64,000 nucleotides of DNA from Oreohelix idahoensis (taxonomy: Eukaryota; Mollusca; Gastropoda; Stylommatophora; Oreohelicidae): NCBI GenBank assembly GCA_024509875.1, contig JAMPIV010000584.1:1116001-1180000 (forward strand). The letters are read 5' to 3'. The translations under genes were made by a program, and so were the position numbers. Below the pieces are notes generated by a model, which saw only the letters and a program-made list of their open reading frames with translations, ran no database searches and was not told the DNA's origin. Shown piece by piece: positions 1 through 11,801 of this stretch (its first letter is position 1; each line of letters starts with the position of its first letter).

Positions 1-189
1 GCCGGTAAGAATTTGACCCCGTGACCGAACGGTAGCAGAAAAGAACGCGGGTAACTAAAAGCGCGTGGACAAACCGCTGTGTTGTTGGTCTCTTTTAATC
101 TGCATATATTTCCTAATGCAATGAAAGTTTCTCTTGTCTTTTGTATTTTTATTTTGATATCAGTGTATGTTCCTCCAACCTTTTCTATA

Positions 190-384
190 TTGCAGAAGCA
201 AGTCGTCGGCAAAATCTAGCTCATCCAGCTGTTTAGTCAGATTCTAGTAAATAAATAGAAATAGCAAACTAGACAACATATTCCGCTGGATTCCATTTGT
301 GTTGGGTGAAGTCGATGTTTTTTAAACCCGATTTATAGCCAATAACAAGAGAAAAGGAGACAGCAGGCATCCCTGTCGCACTCA
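190..384 (-). pseudogene. LINE reverse transcriptase fragment, decayed
   Basis: On the minus strand this stretch reads VRQGCLLSPFLL about 45 codons before LDFADDLLL. These are the conserved RT block before the catalytic palm and the FADD catalytic box of non-LTR retrotransposons. Two in-frame stops lie between them, and no endonuclease or further RT can be followed on either side. It is a dead fragment of an RTE/L2-like LINE. The clade is uncertain because so little is left. Confidence 0.7.
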
Positions 385-1116
385 AGTTCTTATCCCAAAC
401 GGTTCTGTAAGTAGTCCTTCATGAAGAACTCTGCATGTTCATGTATTCATAAGTTTTCTTTTTAAAGTTACCAACCGAATGCTGATTGATCAATTGTCTT
501 ACCCTAGCAAAACATGATATTCTCAAATGAATTTTTATGTATGTTATGGACAAAATTACATTTCTAAGCATAATATAATTTACATTCTCCACATTTCTTT
601 TATATTTTTCTTCTGCTGCAATTTTTCTCAGCAATCCAGGCTTACTGACCAAATTTGAATGGAAATCTCTATACGGACTTCTCGGAAATTGAATTTTGTT
701 TTAGCTGAAGCCCGTTAATCGACTCCACAGCATGGGCGTTTATCTCCTTGAACCTCTGAATCTTTATGACTGAAAACAGTCGATCAACAAATGCATTGTG
801 TGATGGTACAGAAAAATAAAAATTAAGCAATTATCAAGAGCTCCAAGAACTACCTCTAGACTTTCACACTGGCTGAAATAAGTAGCCCATCTTATATTAG
901 AAAAAAGAACCTGCAATATCCCTACTTTCTGCTAAAAATTATTTGAAGTTGTAAAATTGACTAAAACATTTCACATCGTCAACACACTCCTAACGTAGGT
1001 ACCTAATGTAGATAGCAAACTATCCCCCTCTAAGGGCCCCTTTAATGACATCCAACTAGATGAGGAAACGTTTTACACTGGTTTCAACCACATGTCCAAA
1101 TAGTTGTTAATATCCC
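385..1116. other. no recognisable feature
   Basis: AT-rich DNA. Short frames here have no recognisable domain and I see no clear repeat. Confidence 0.4.
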
Positions 1117-1240
1117 AACTAACATAATTACCGATGTATGTTACGTCGGTCGGTCACACTCAAAATAGTAACTCGCGCCAGAAAAAATAGTGCGCAACGC
1201 ACGGTGTGCAACTTGCGCGGCGTTGGTGTTATATAAAACA
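1117..1240 (-). repeat. Helitron-associated repeat fragment
   Basis: The block with GTCGGTCGGTCAC and AGTGCGCAA is the inverse of a stretch near 47,560-47,640 (GTGCGCAA...GACCGACCGACC...). The same kind of sequence accompanies Helitron helicase remnants at 1.3 and 35 kb, so I take it as non-coding Helitron sequence. It is followed by a poly-T tract at about 1,252-1,272. Confidence 0.45.
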
Positions 1241-1329
1241 AATACTTTGCTTTTTTTTTTTTTTTTTTTTTTATTCTTTCCCGAAATTTTCTCGACAAAG
1301 AAAAAGTGCGTAAAAACTGGTGTGCATGA

Positions 1330-1461
1330 GCCCTCACCCGATGTACAAATCATGAAAACTTGAAAGTATTTGTTAAAACCACTTATTATCAGGGAACACT
1401 CTTTGAAAACAATCCACGCACTTTCACACGAAATGTTGTCATCAAAGAACTTTTAAATTGA
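1330..1461 (+). pseudogene. Helitron Pif1-like helicase, C-terminal fragment
   Basis: The plus strand encodes ALTRCTNHENLKVFVK through NPRTFTRNVVIKELLN and a TGA stop. It matches, residue for residue over most positions, the C-terminus of the minus-strand Helitron helicase at 34,592-34,740 (ALTRGTNHENLKVFVK..., NPRTFTKYVVMKELLY). This is helicase motif VI and the tail of the RepHel protein. Everything upstream is missing, so the fragment is dead. The next ~150 bases match, in inverse, the block at 35,340-35,500. Confidence 0.75.
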
Positions 1462-1610
1462 ATCTAAAATAACATAATTCTCGCCGTGTGTACGTTGGTC
1501 ACAGCTGAGGAATGCAACCGTGTAGAAAAATTGTATTGTTTCCATTAGATATACTCTCCCGAAGATAGTTCAAATCAACAAAGAAAAGCGTTTACATGAC
1601 GGTGTTCATG
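1462..1610 (+). repeat. Helitron-associated repeat (shared with 35.4 and 47.5 kb)
   Basis: ACATAATTCTCGCCGT, TTGTATTGTTTC and ACTCTCCCGAA occur in the same order as in the reverse complement of 35,340-35,500. Parts recur at 47,480-47,650. It directly follows the helicase stop codon here. Confidence 0.6.
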
Positions 1611-2128
1611 AACAGTTTGATTACACTGTATAATGCAAAGAAACCAAAAACACTCTAAGAATGTCCTTCTATCTGCTCATCCGGGAACGGAAACAGCACA
1701 CTATAATTGCTAGTTTCTTCAGAAAACTTCATATTTCTCTCTCTCTCTCTCTCTCTTCGTGCTGCTTCTACAGCATTTTCTTAAATCTCAGGGTAACGAA
1801 TCGATATTTATTTTTGTGTGACAGAACATGACTTACAGTGACAAGAGCTTCAAAAACCTGTTTTGCTTACATGTGAGTTAAAGACTGACATTAAAATTTA
1901 AGATCACCAGGAAACACATGTGGCAGCTTCCGTACATTTTCCCACATTTTACAGGTAAAGAATTCTCCATGACCTTTGGTCTCTCATCAGTACGTTCAAC
2001 CAAGTCCACTGTTCCGATCGAAAGTGAATATTCCATAAATTAAATGCACGCCGTGAAGTGAATTTAGGCGGAACAGTTCCTAGACGTTTCATATTTATAA
2101 ATGCAGTAATGTTGTTACTTCCTTTTAG

Positions 2129-2325
2129 GACTCTAAACAAAAATATATTTCGGATATATTTTTTCATGAAAAAAAGATGTCGTTCTAGCTGGTGACTCTA
2201 AACAAAGTTATATTTAGAATATCTTTTTTCATGAACAAAAAGATGTCATTCTAGCTGGTGACTCTAAACAAAGTTATATTTAGAATATCTTTTTTTTCAC
2301 GAACAAAAGATGTTCCAGCTGGTAC
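2129..2325. repeat. ~66-bp tandem repeat, three copies
   Basis: GACTCTAAACAAA begins at 2,129, 2,194 and 2,260. Each copy continues through an AATATCTTTTTTCATGAA-like stretch to AGCTGGT. Copies two and three are nearly identical and the first is more diverged. Part of each unit can fold (TCTTTTTTCATGAA against AAAAAGAT). Confidence 0.85.
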
Positions 2326-2368
2326 AATGTCATGGGCACAACTAGTACTCAATATCATCATTTTTCTG

Positions 2369-2560
2369 TATGTTCCTTACGGAGCATGGAGCCACCACTA
2401 AAGCTGGTCCCACAATAAGCCTGTACAAAGCAGTTACATGCTCTTGCCGCGGTGGTTTCTGTGCCTATTTGTTTTACGTGATGACGCTGCCAGTCCTATG
2501 CACAACCGCATATTTGTCGCCTGCCTTGTCTGAGGGTGAACTAGTTCTATTCTCTCTTTA
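2369..2560 (+). repeat. dispersed repeat, copy 1
   Basis: TTACGGAGCATGGA, CACCACTA, AAGCAGTTACATG and the later GTCGCCT follow the same order as at 52,112-52,270. The 100-codon open frame from 2,370 lies in this repeat and has no recognisable domain, so I do not call it a gene. Confidence 0.6.
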
Positions 2561-2814
2561 TTTCGGGAACTACACTAGAGCACAATATGTGGGAAAATAC
2601 CGACTTTATCATAAACAAGAAGATATTTTTTTATCAACTTTCTTTATTTTTAAAAGCTCGTTCAGTGCTTAACGTTTTGACAACCCTTGAATAAAAGCAA
2701 TATTAAAAGAAATAATTGTCAATGTCCCCAACACATTACTTTCTCTCTGTCTCAGTCAAAGCAAAGGAACATACACTGGAAGTCGTTTATTTAATGTTCC
2801 AACAATCCAAAACT

Positions 2815-3100
2815 GTCACGGGTTGCCTCCCCTTGCTCTGCAGTAGTGGTCCAACAGTTGCCAAAACCTAGAGTATCTAATGTGGGTCTTCAAATGTGTC
2901 TACCTTCGCACAAGATTACTCTTGGCAGAGTTGTAGATAGAAGGATAATGATGCTTCTACCTCGAGGGAATGTTTACAAGATATTTCAGAAGCAAAGAAA
3001 AATGCTGAATTAGTCTGAGCACGTTTATTTTTTATATGACCCGCCGCCTTTTGTGAAGATAGATTTGTATGATTTAACTCGTTCAAGCCCCCACCTGATT
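2815..3100 (+). repeat. dispersed repeat, inverted partner of 29.1-29.4 kb
   Basis: The stretches around CTGCAGTAGTGGTCCAACAGT, AAGATTACTCTTGGCAGAGT and GCCGCCTTTTGTGAAG reappear as reverse complements, in reversed order, at 29,115-29,400. No coding potential was seen. The repeat type is unknown. Confidence 0.7.
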
Positions 3101-3342
3101 TAATTCAGCGAAATTCCTTTTATTAGGGATTATTCCTTTTATTATGGTTGTTGAGGGTCGCTCCATGGCGTGGAATTGTTATGGCAAGGTTTATTTTAGT
3201 CAGCATGATTGTTGCACCATGAAACACCCCTCACTGGTAGAATGAAACGTATAGCGCAGACTATATGACGCATCAACACATAGTTCCCAGAGAATTCGTT
3301 GTGTAGCCTTTGGGCTTGACGGCAGTGTTTATAGATATGTGG

Positions 3343-4042
3343 AATAATAATAATAATAATAATAATAAATTCTTTAAGCGCCAAACACGGCGCATAAGGC
3401 AGAAACCAGTGCTCTCCAGGTTGTTCGTTGTGACGCCACTCCTCTTAGCTCTTGCACATTATTTAGGCCCAACGTTCTTCCTTCTCTTATTATTGTTCTT
3501 CTGAGTGTTTCTTTTGGTCTTCCTTTTTTCCGCTTACCCTCAGGAACCCAAGTGAGCGCCTGTAGTGGTATTCTGTTGTTTTGCATTCGTAGGACATGAC
3601 CGATATATGACCATCGTCTTTTCCTTATATAGTCGGAGACATATTTCTGCCTAGAGTCTTCTCTTATTTGTCGATTAGTCTTGAATTCTTTCCAACTGAT
3701 GTTCATGAGTTTTCTAAGACATTTGTTCTCGAATGTATTCAGCTTGTTCTCCAATGATTTTGTTATTTTCCAACTCTCACAGCCGTATGTTAACACTGAG
3801 ATAACATTTGAATTAAACAGACGAAGCTTGGTATGTATATTCAATGATCGTAATTTCCAAATGTTAGATAATCTATTGAAGGCGCTAGCTGCCAAAGCAA
3901 TTCTAGTATGGATTTCTCTTGTTGTGTCACCATCCTGAGTCATTTTACTGCCTAAATAATTGAAACTTTCAACTTTCTGTAGTTTTTCCCCGTTCAAGAT
4001 GATATCATATGTGGAATACCCACTGTTTGTGGATGTGATCAT
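3343..4042 (-). pseudogene. LINE RT C-terminal fragment with (ATT)n tail
   Basis: A 222-residue minus-strand frame matches the region after the RT palm in RTE-like LINEs: VESFNYLGSKMTQDGD, then AFNRLSNIW, VLTYGCESW, CLRKLMNISWKEF, RRWSYIGHVLRM and KKGRPKETLRRTI. These elements encode an endonuclease and RT for target-primed retrotransposition. Here the endonuclease and the catalytic palm are absent, as in a 5'-truncated copy. The (ATT)n microsatellite just after the 3' end (plus-strand AAT repeat near 3,343-3,368) is typical of RTE tails. The fragment has no internal stop, so it is not very old. Confidence 0.8.
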
Positions 4043-4389
4043 TAAATATATATCAGTCGTTTACGACCGTGCTTGCTTCAGTTGATGACATTCGTTGGAG
4101 TCTGACCGTTGGAGTGTCTTTGAAATGTCATTCAAATCTACATGTTGTCACCGTCTTCAAAATACAGAGTAGATTTGAACACGCAACTAGATCAAACATA
4201 ATATTAATATAATAGAATACAGAACTCTCAATAATAATGAAACAAAATATAGTAAGCAACGAATATGATGGAAATAATATAACTTTAATGCAAAATGAAC
4301 ATGAATCCACGCAGGGGACTATGTATCTGTCATTAGGTCAGTATCAATTCTGACTCATGCCAAAGATAGAAGTCTACAACGTCATTAAT
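4043..4389. other. no recognisable feature
   Basis: AT-rich sequence between the LINE fragment and the solo LTR. No domain or repeat was recognised. Confidence 0.4.
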
Positions 4390-4394
4390 CCTGA

Positions 4395-6485
4395 GGTGGT
4401 AAGATCCCTGATACCCCGATCAAATAGATAAAATATTATAGATTATAAATCCAAATATTATAGAGATAAATAGGGGAGTTGTCCTTTTCGCCTTCGCCAT
4501 CGCCCGCAGTCGCGCAGGTTTTGAGAAAACCGTAACGCAAAGTGAATGGTACTCTCTCTCTCTCTCAAAAGTACAAGCTTTTTCATACTCCGTCCTTGAA
4601 ACTAAATATAACATTTTGATAGCCAAGGCGTGTTTCGTCCAAGAAAGAGTGAGAGAAAACACGGAGGAATGACAGAAGGAGAAGAAGACAGTGGTTCTAG
4701 GCATCGCTAACTCACGAGCGTGTGTGACTTTGTTGCTGACAGATTTTGAAAAAGCGGTGCAAAGCCATTACAAACCCCTTACCACCCCGTTCACTATTAG
4801 AACAGTTTGAATGTATAAACACTTAGATAGGGAGACGGTAGTGAAAAACACAAAGACAAGCTCTCATTTCCTGTAGAGTTATATTGTCGAATGAAATTCA
4901 AACGCGTTGCTTCGTTTTGAACAGAACGATAGGGGAGGGGGAACGTTACCAATTTGAAAGTGTAATTTATTTTGAAAAAAAGACAAGTGGGGCATAACAT
5001 AATTCGATTGGCTGTAGCAGAATAGACTAACAGTAGTGATAAAAACGATTTGAAACCAGCGTTAGTTGCCACTCGAAGAAAAATATTTAACTAGTAGTGT
5101 TATCATCAGAAGCAAGGGATTCATGACCAGTGCCTTCGCTGTTCTGTATCAGTGGCGATCTGAATGTGTCCATTGATCGCCGGTTAACCTACAAATTGTG
5201 CATTATTTCATTGATGCGGTAAGATGAACATTTATGTAAACCTTATTATTGAATATGTATCTGTATTATTGAATGTGTTTGCAGAATGGATGGGTAGAGG
5301 CTAAACCAGGAAGGCGCCAAACTCAACACCTGGTGTATGCCACAAGTGATATTAGGGAAGATTACCATTTCTGTTAAAAGACAGGCAGGCTTTCTTAAAC
5401 TTTGGGAAAGGATGAAAAGACACAGGTGGGAATAAAATATGACCTTATTATAATTGGTAAGCCAGAAAACCACTGGCCGTCTTCACCAAGTCACAGTGTT
5501 TTCACATGACATCATAAAATTAATTATAATTTTCCTATGAAAGGAATGTATCCAACTGATGATTGAAATTTACCTGAATATGAAGCTGTCACCCCATCAG
5601 ATAGGAACGATAGCTGTTTATGTAGCCATTGATGCTGATCTTGAAACTGTTGATAATGCTTAGTTGATTGGGGAAGGAGAGATATGTTTGAAATACTGAG
5701 GAGGCCTTAATCCTCTTAATTTCAGGGTTCCATGTACAAATATTCAGTGAGCCATCCCAGACTTATTGTATCTGCACGTGTGAGGCAAGAAGAATCTGAT
5801 TGCCAAAAGACTTTGAAGATTGCTGCAGCAGTATCTAAACTTTGCAGTCGTGACTACTATCGTGGTGGAAGAAAGACCACAGTGCCCCAAGACTTTCAGA
5901 TAAGAACCATATATGGGTTCATGAGTTTTCACCTGACATACTCTCTCCAGTATTATATCAACACAGCTTTCTTGAAGTGATGAACCCCAACGTTCCTCCT
6001 AATAGTGACATATATATATTTTAGTGCTTCATCAGGACATTTCAAGTCTCAGACATTTTATGATATAAACAGACAAGTAGTCTTTTGTTTTGATTCACAT
6101 TAATGTAAATAATATTTCCATTCTTTTTGAGTTTTAAACATTTCTGTGCCCAAGAAATTGAGGTACAGACAATTAAAATTGTAAAAAATTGTTACTCAAA
6201 CTTTAAACACTGATTTGTTTAATCCTTTTCATTGAGTTACATTAGTGGTTGTTGTCATTATCTTTACATCACATATCGCATTACCCTAGACATCTAGCCA
6301 GATAACAACCAGACACCTTAACACATAAGTAGGATCAAAATATATCGCAGATTGAGGTCGTAGGGTGGTAGCAGTCAGGTTCCCTGAGAACAAGCTTCAT
6401 CAACTATTAGACTCAGGGGCTTGCATAGCTGACCTCACTCTGTAGACAAGTAATATTTTAATCAATAACATCCAAACCCACCACA
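4395..6485 (+). mobile_element. solo LTR, family 2 (copy A), TSD CCTGA
   Basis: This 2.09-kb block is colinear with the 5' LTR of the gag-pol element at 42.2-47.2 kb and with three other copies. It starts GGTGGTAAGATCC (other copies TGTGATGATGTCC, TGTGACGATATTC) and ends CCCACCACA. CCTGA flanks it on both sides (4,390-4,394 and 6,486-6,490), the 5-bp duplication expected for a Ty3/gypsy insertion reduced to one LTR. Inside, a splice-donor-like GCGGTAAGAT (GT at 5,219) and an acceptor-like TTTCAGGG (AG at 5,724-5,725) are shared with all other copies. The block TTACCCTAGACATC near the 3' end is also conserved. The 82-codon frame at 5,732 begins in the presumed second exon and has no known domain. 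Confidence 0.85.
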
Positions 6486-6490
6486 CCTGA

Positions 6491-8580
6491 CAATAGCAAC
6501 AAAACCCCCTAACAATGGGACTGGATCATACAAATACCTTTCTCTCTGTAATGATTAATTCAACTATGAATTTGTCAAAATCAACATTGACAAATTTAAT
6601 GCTCAATTACTTTGAAACAAATGTAAATAAATATGACTGGTGAAAATGAAAAATAATTAGGTTTCTTCACCGAAAAATTTAAGGCTTGATGAATTTAGCG
6701 AAATAAAGTTCGTTTTTTTTTGTTTGTTGGCCTGTTAAAATTGTGACTTGCCAAAATGCTGAAGTGCCAATGCTGTTTTCCGTAGATTCGTCTCTGTGGT
6801 GAGGGGCACGTTTCCGGATCAGTTCTCCGGGTCAAGGCAAGAATCTTCAGGTGTCGATTTCAAGCTTCGAACCACAGTCTAGTAGTTCAGTAAATGTTCT
6901 CTCCGGGTCGTACCACAATCAGTCGGGTCGCCTCGTACTGGTATCACAAACTTTAGAGGGAATAAAAGAACAAATTCTGCTGCTAAATATCTATGTGCCT
7001 GATATTAATTAGGCGCCTTTTCCCGCTCCTCCGTCAGCCATTTGTTTTCTCAGATTTTTATTCTCCCTGAGCGTATTATCTTATCACTCAGGGCATGTGA
7101 TGAAAAATCACTAGTAAGTCAGTTAATTTAAGGAAAATGTTGTAACTGGACAGCGGCAATGGCTTGTGCATGAAGGAACATATTAAATTTACATACTTTC
7201 ACCAAATGATAATTTTCAACTATTCACAAGTTAATGAAATCATCACTCACTCCCTGCTCCATTCGGAGTCTGGGGTTACCCCTGTTTTTGATTCTTCCGT
7301 GAGAACTAGCATGAAGCAATCACCAGCGCTTGCTGTGGGGTTTATGAATGTATCCTTTTCACATGCTTAGTATGAATCTTTAACACCACTATCAAGCATG
7401 AACATGACAAATTCACAGCATAAAAAATATGTTACATTCACCTCAATAATTGAGAAATTTTAGACTTCTTTCTCAGTATAATAGTCTTGGCAACTTAACA
7501 CAGATGCCTCGAACACATGTCTGGGGTATTATTTCTTTTCAGAATCCCTCTGTGACGTGTGGGTGGTCCTGTAGAATTCCGGGTTCCGTATTAATGTTGG
7601 CGAAATTTTTACTGATGTATAGAGATGCTCTTAATACTTTTTGTCCAGTCCTATAAATTCAGAATCAAACTCTATTCTTTTCTGTGGCAAGATACGAGCT
7701 GTCTACGTTGACGTTTTCAGGAATGCAGTGCCGTATGTCAAACTTCTTCTACGTTATATCGTAGGTTCCCGGCCCACGCTTCCACCTGGCGTTTTCTGAC
7801 AAACTCCCAATCAGCGCGGTTGTTTATTGGCGCCTCAAATGCCAGCTAATACATTCAAAGTTCACGTTATGAAAACTTTTCCTCATGTAGTATTCTGTAT
7901 GACTCATGCGTTTGAAAATTTCAAACAGTCATCCTCCGCATATGGAGTTGCTACATTCGACAAATGTTGTCAAAGTCTACTCATATCACACTTCCTGCTT
8001 GCTCTTCCAAATGTCTTCCAAGACTGCGTTTATCTATAATCACCTAACCCTGCTGTCGAGTCGGAAGTAATTATGCAACCTTAAGCAAACACTTCATGCT
8101 CGCATTTACCTGGAGTCAATGTGGTATTAACACGTTTTAGTGACTCAGTTAATCTATCAGGGATGGGCGATACGCTTGTCTGGCCCTGTCATGCATCGAA
8201 GCGTGAAACGTGAACAATGGCAGTAGGGAAAATAATATGCTTCCTTTTGAATAATGCACCTAATTCAGTACGCGCAACAGGTGTAGTTCAATACTGCCGG
8301 AAAGGAGAAGAGAGCGCACAAATTATGTCACAAAAAACGTTAAAAGTTATTAAAAAAACCCACACACAAAACAAAACATCCTTTTTATCTATATAGAAGT
8401 AACTTAAGCTAAAATACGATACATGACAATTGATATTTTAACATTCGTTCATTTTTTTAAGCCACAAGAAAAAAAAAACGTTATACAAACTGTGCAGAGT
8501 TATGTTATCAATTTCATATATTTTTTCTCTTCCCCTGAGTCTGTTCGCCTGTAAGTAATAATTCTCGATGAGTAATTTGA
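6491..8580. other. no recognisable feature
   Basis: Small frames near 7.2, 7.5 and 7.8 kb (68-70 codons) have no recognisable domains. No repeat was matched elsewhere in the window. Confidence 0.35.
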
Positions 8581-8593
8581 GATGAAAGACTTT

Positions 8594-8694
8594 CTTCTTC
8601 TTCTTATTCGTTCGCCCTGAAAAGGACGGTGGTCGCGTTGTGTCTGTTTACGCCTAATCTGTGATATCTGCACCTTTCGGTCGACACATCCGAA
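8594..8694 (-). mobile_element. very short LINE 3'-end insertion, TSD GATGAAAGACTTT
   Basis: About 100 bp are flanked by an exact 13-bp direct repeat GATGAAAGACTTT (8,581-8,593 and 8,695-8,707). On the minus strand the insert ends GGGCGAACGAATAAGAAGAAG. This resembles the 3' terminus of the LINE at 53.1 kb (GGGTGAACGAAGAAGAAG). It is a severely 5'-truncated target-primed insertion. Confidence 0.8.
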
Positions 8695-8707
8695 GATGAA
8701 AGACTTT

Positions 8708-10441
8708 GACCGCTGGGAATGGCCATTTGAAGCGGAAGGTGTAAAGTCTGGACTTTGGTCTCAGCGTGAGAAATGCGGGTATATGTAGAAACGAGTTAAG
8801 GAATATGTAGATTTTCCCAAAGTGCTACATCTGGCAAATTGAGTCTGTTTCAGGTCTTAGACGTAACTTATTTCTTTCATCCGAGATATATATAGATTTT
8901 CTACTCAAATTCATCCAAGTACCGCCAGCAAGACTAGAACCTTCTAGCTTTCGAGTCCTAGTTCTCTGTTAATAGAGTATCATTTAGTTGGTCGAATTGG
9001 AGATAGTTTCTACTTCTGCGCTGTGGTAAATATATATATCTAATAGTGATTGAGTGATTTAAGTGGTGATCGCTTATTTTATTTCACTAGTTAATTTCTG
9101 TGTAGAGAGATTAAATGATAATTCAGTATAATCTCTAAAGTTACTGCGTTACAGTGGAGAGCAAATAAATTATATTTCTAGCTAAACTCATTCGGCTATT
9201 AATAAATTTGATTAAACTGCTAGTAACCAGCAAGAGAATAGTTTAACTAACTAAGTAAATGCACTGATGACTCATGAGTATTGACGAAATATATTTTTAT
9301 GTATTTCTAATTCATGATGATGGGGTTTTTTAAATGACTAGAATTTATTTCACGGAAGTTTTAACGATGAGACTAGCTCTAAGCTTATGGTTTCTAATTT
9401 AAGTTGAATAACCGAAGTGAATATTATTTACGCGTAGGATTAGATATACTATTAGCGTTGAGTATTTATGTGTTTCTTTTCTTCCCTATACAGTATTTTG
9501 GGTCATAAACCCTAAATCTTACCAGCGGCTTTCAGTACCTATGTAACTGAGAATAACTTTACTTAAAGAACATTCTGAATATAATTACCGGGTTTTGCAA
9601 GTGACCTGTCTGGCCTCGTGTTTTTTACACCCAGAAGAACTACAGAGTACTGGCCCAAAAGTAATATTAAGAATAAATGATAACTGGACTTACAGAATAT
9701 CCAGATTTCTTTCTCAAGTTCATATATACTTCGCCTGTGGTGGCGACTGAAATAAAATTTGACATTTCCCATATAACGACCATTGTGTTGTGAAGGAGAT
9801 TTATCCTAAACCGATTTATGTACCTGACATTCAACTTAACGAGTGAAGTTCCAAGCTATTGTACCCTGTGAACATTATATATCATAAGTACTTTTCTAAC
9901 TGGACAAAAATTGAAGTGACCTTCATCAACCTCCTATTTACAACAGTGAGATAAGCGTTTCCCAAAATTTTGATTAATTAGTATTTGGAGAAACTGGGGT
10001 TTGACTCGCCAGTAAACTCAAACTTGAATGGTCTGTGAGTGACTGAACAATTTGTTCCAGATGTTATGAAAAGCAACGATTAGGTAAGAGTGCGCATGTT
10101 GTCTTTGATCACAGCTGTCAGAGCGAGAGAATACCAGGGATGAATAATTCGTTTATGATTTAACCCATGTAATAACTTTGTATTTTCTCTTGTACGCAAG
10201 TTTTTGCTAATGCTGTTTTCCTCTTAGGATAGATTAATATATATCAACTCTGTTCTTTACTGAGAGAGTGTTACCAACAGATTACTGGTGACAATGTATA
10301 TAGTTAATATAATATTTATCTGTCGGAGGGAAAGTATTTGTTTTAGAATCAGGATGCTTTCCTGGCCAAAGATATATCGCCCATGGTTGATTGATACTTT
10401 TGTTATATGGGTTATCTCCCCTGGAGATCAAATTTGGCGTA
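8708..10441. other. no recognisable feature
   Basis: AT-rich DNA up to the 5' LTR of element 1. No domain or matched repeat was recognised. Confidence 0.35.
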
Positions 10442-11801
10442 TGAATCTAGTTTTCGTTAGTCTGTGACTTGTTGGGCCAGAAAAACAGATTGTTCTTGCT
10501 TAGGTTTATGCAGGAATGTTTATGGTCCGAGTCTATGTTTACTCTGTGTCTATTTCAGACGATTCGGTCTTATATCGTGATATCTTGGTATGTCTAGGTG
10601 GAACTATTTTTCCTTGTACTGAACTTTGAGGTCAGGGAGTTTCTGCGCATGACGAGAGGAAAGAGGGTCTTCGGTGATGATGGAATGCCTGGCGAAAGCC
10701 AAGTCGAAGACGAGTCCTCAGTCTGTTGATCTCTGTGATTTGTTATGGGGAAGACGATAATCTCTGATATGATTATTAAGTCTATTAGTCCCCAGTGTTT
10801 ATTCTATAACGCCAGGAGAGGGGCGTATGTGTTATGCTAGTGTATTTCCCATGCCCAGGTAAAAGAACTTTTTGCTGAACTTTTTCGTCCTAGGCTTAAC
10901 TGGGCAGACGTCTACATTATGATTATATAAATACGTCGGGATGACATGTTACCTAGCAGCACTGAATATGATTGTATGCAGCAGTTATAATGAAAGAATA
11001 TGCTGATTCTTGTAGAAACATTCGTGTTTATGAACAAAGCTTCTATTGGAGATTTACTATACATCTGTATAGTGAGCGATGCTCAAAGGGAACCACAAGC
11101 CATTTTGGATCCTAACTTTTTGTCGATCATCGATCAGAGAACGGAGATGCCCCTTATTATCAGGTGATGATTAAGAGATCACAGTTATAAAGAAAACCCA
11201 ATACTGGTGGGTTATAACATTGTCTTCAGATAGATTTGCTGAACTTTACCTAAAGGAATCTTCGCTAGAAAAGAGGTTCTGTCTAGGAGTCATGCTTGAG
11301 CATTATTTATCAACTGACACGCTCGGTCAGTAAGGCCTGATGATTATATTGATAAACAGTGGAAATCTAAGTGCTTGTTTACGGATATTCCATTGTAATG
11401 TTCTGCAACATGAATGCCCCCTTAAGACTGTAGACCATTGATCAACAGTATGCTATGTATGTCAACCTGTTTTCCTGTAACTATACTCGTACTGTCCAAG
11501 TGTGTGCGTCCTATTAAACAGTATGAAACGACCACAGTAGTCCAGCCATCCTTGACTTCCACCTGTGATTGGAGTGAGTGTCCTGTGCACCTGTCGAACT
11601 GTCACCCATTCGCGTTTTCATTATTGATGTTTACACCCACTCATTGCATCAGAATATATGCACCTAACAGTACACCTTGTCAGGGCCTCAACAGTCGGTA
11701 ACCTGACCCATTTAAAGAACATTGTGACTGTACGAGCAATCTCACAAAAACACAGTCTTTATCAAGGTGGTGACCGAGAATCAGAAAATTAGACGTTATC
11801 A
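10442..11801 (+). repeat. 5' LTR of element 1
   Basis: It starts TGAATCTAGTTTTCG and ends GACGTTATCA. It is near-identical to 17,743-19,101. The single length difference is GGTAAAAGAAC here against GGAAAAGAAC there. An 87-codon frame (11,438-11,701) is repeated in the other LTR and is not evidence for a gene. Three bases after the LTR, TGGTAGGCCAGC (from 11,805) sits where a tRNA primer-binding site should be. I could not assign the tRNA. Confidence 0.95.

Noticed and set aside
2370..2672. 100-codon frame
   Set aside because: It overlaps a dispersed repeat whose second copy at 52.1 kb does not keep the frame. No domain is seen.
11438..11701. 87-codon frame, repeated at 18,738-19,001, as a conserved gene
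   Set aside because: It lies wholly in the LTR of element 1; the second copy is the other LTR. No domain is seen.
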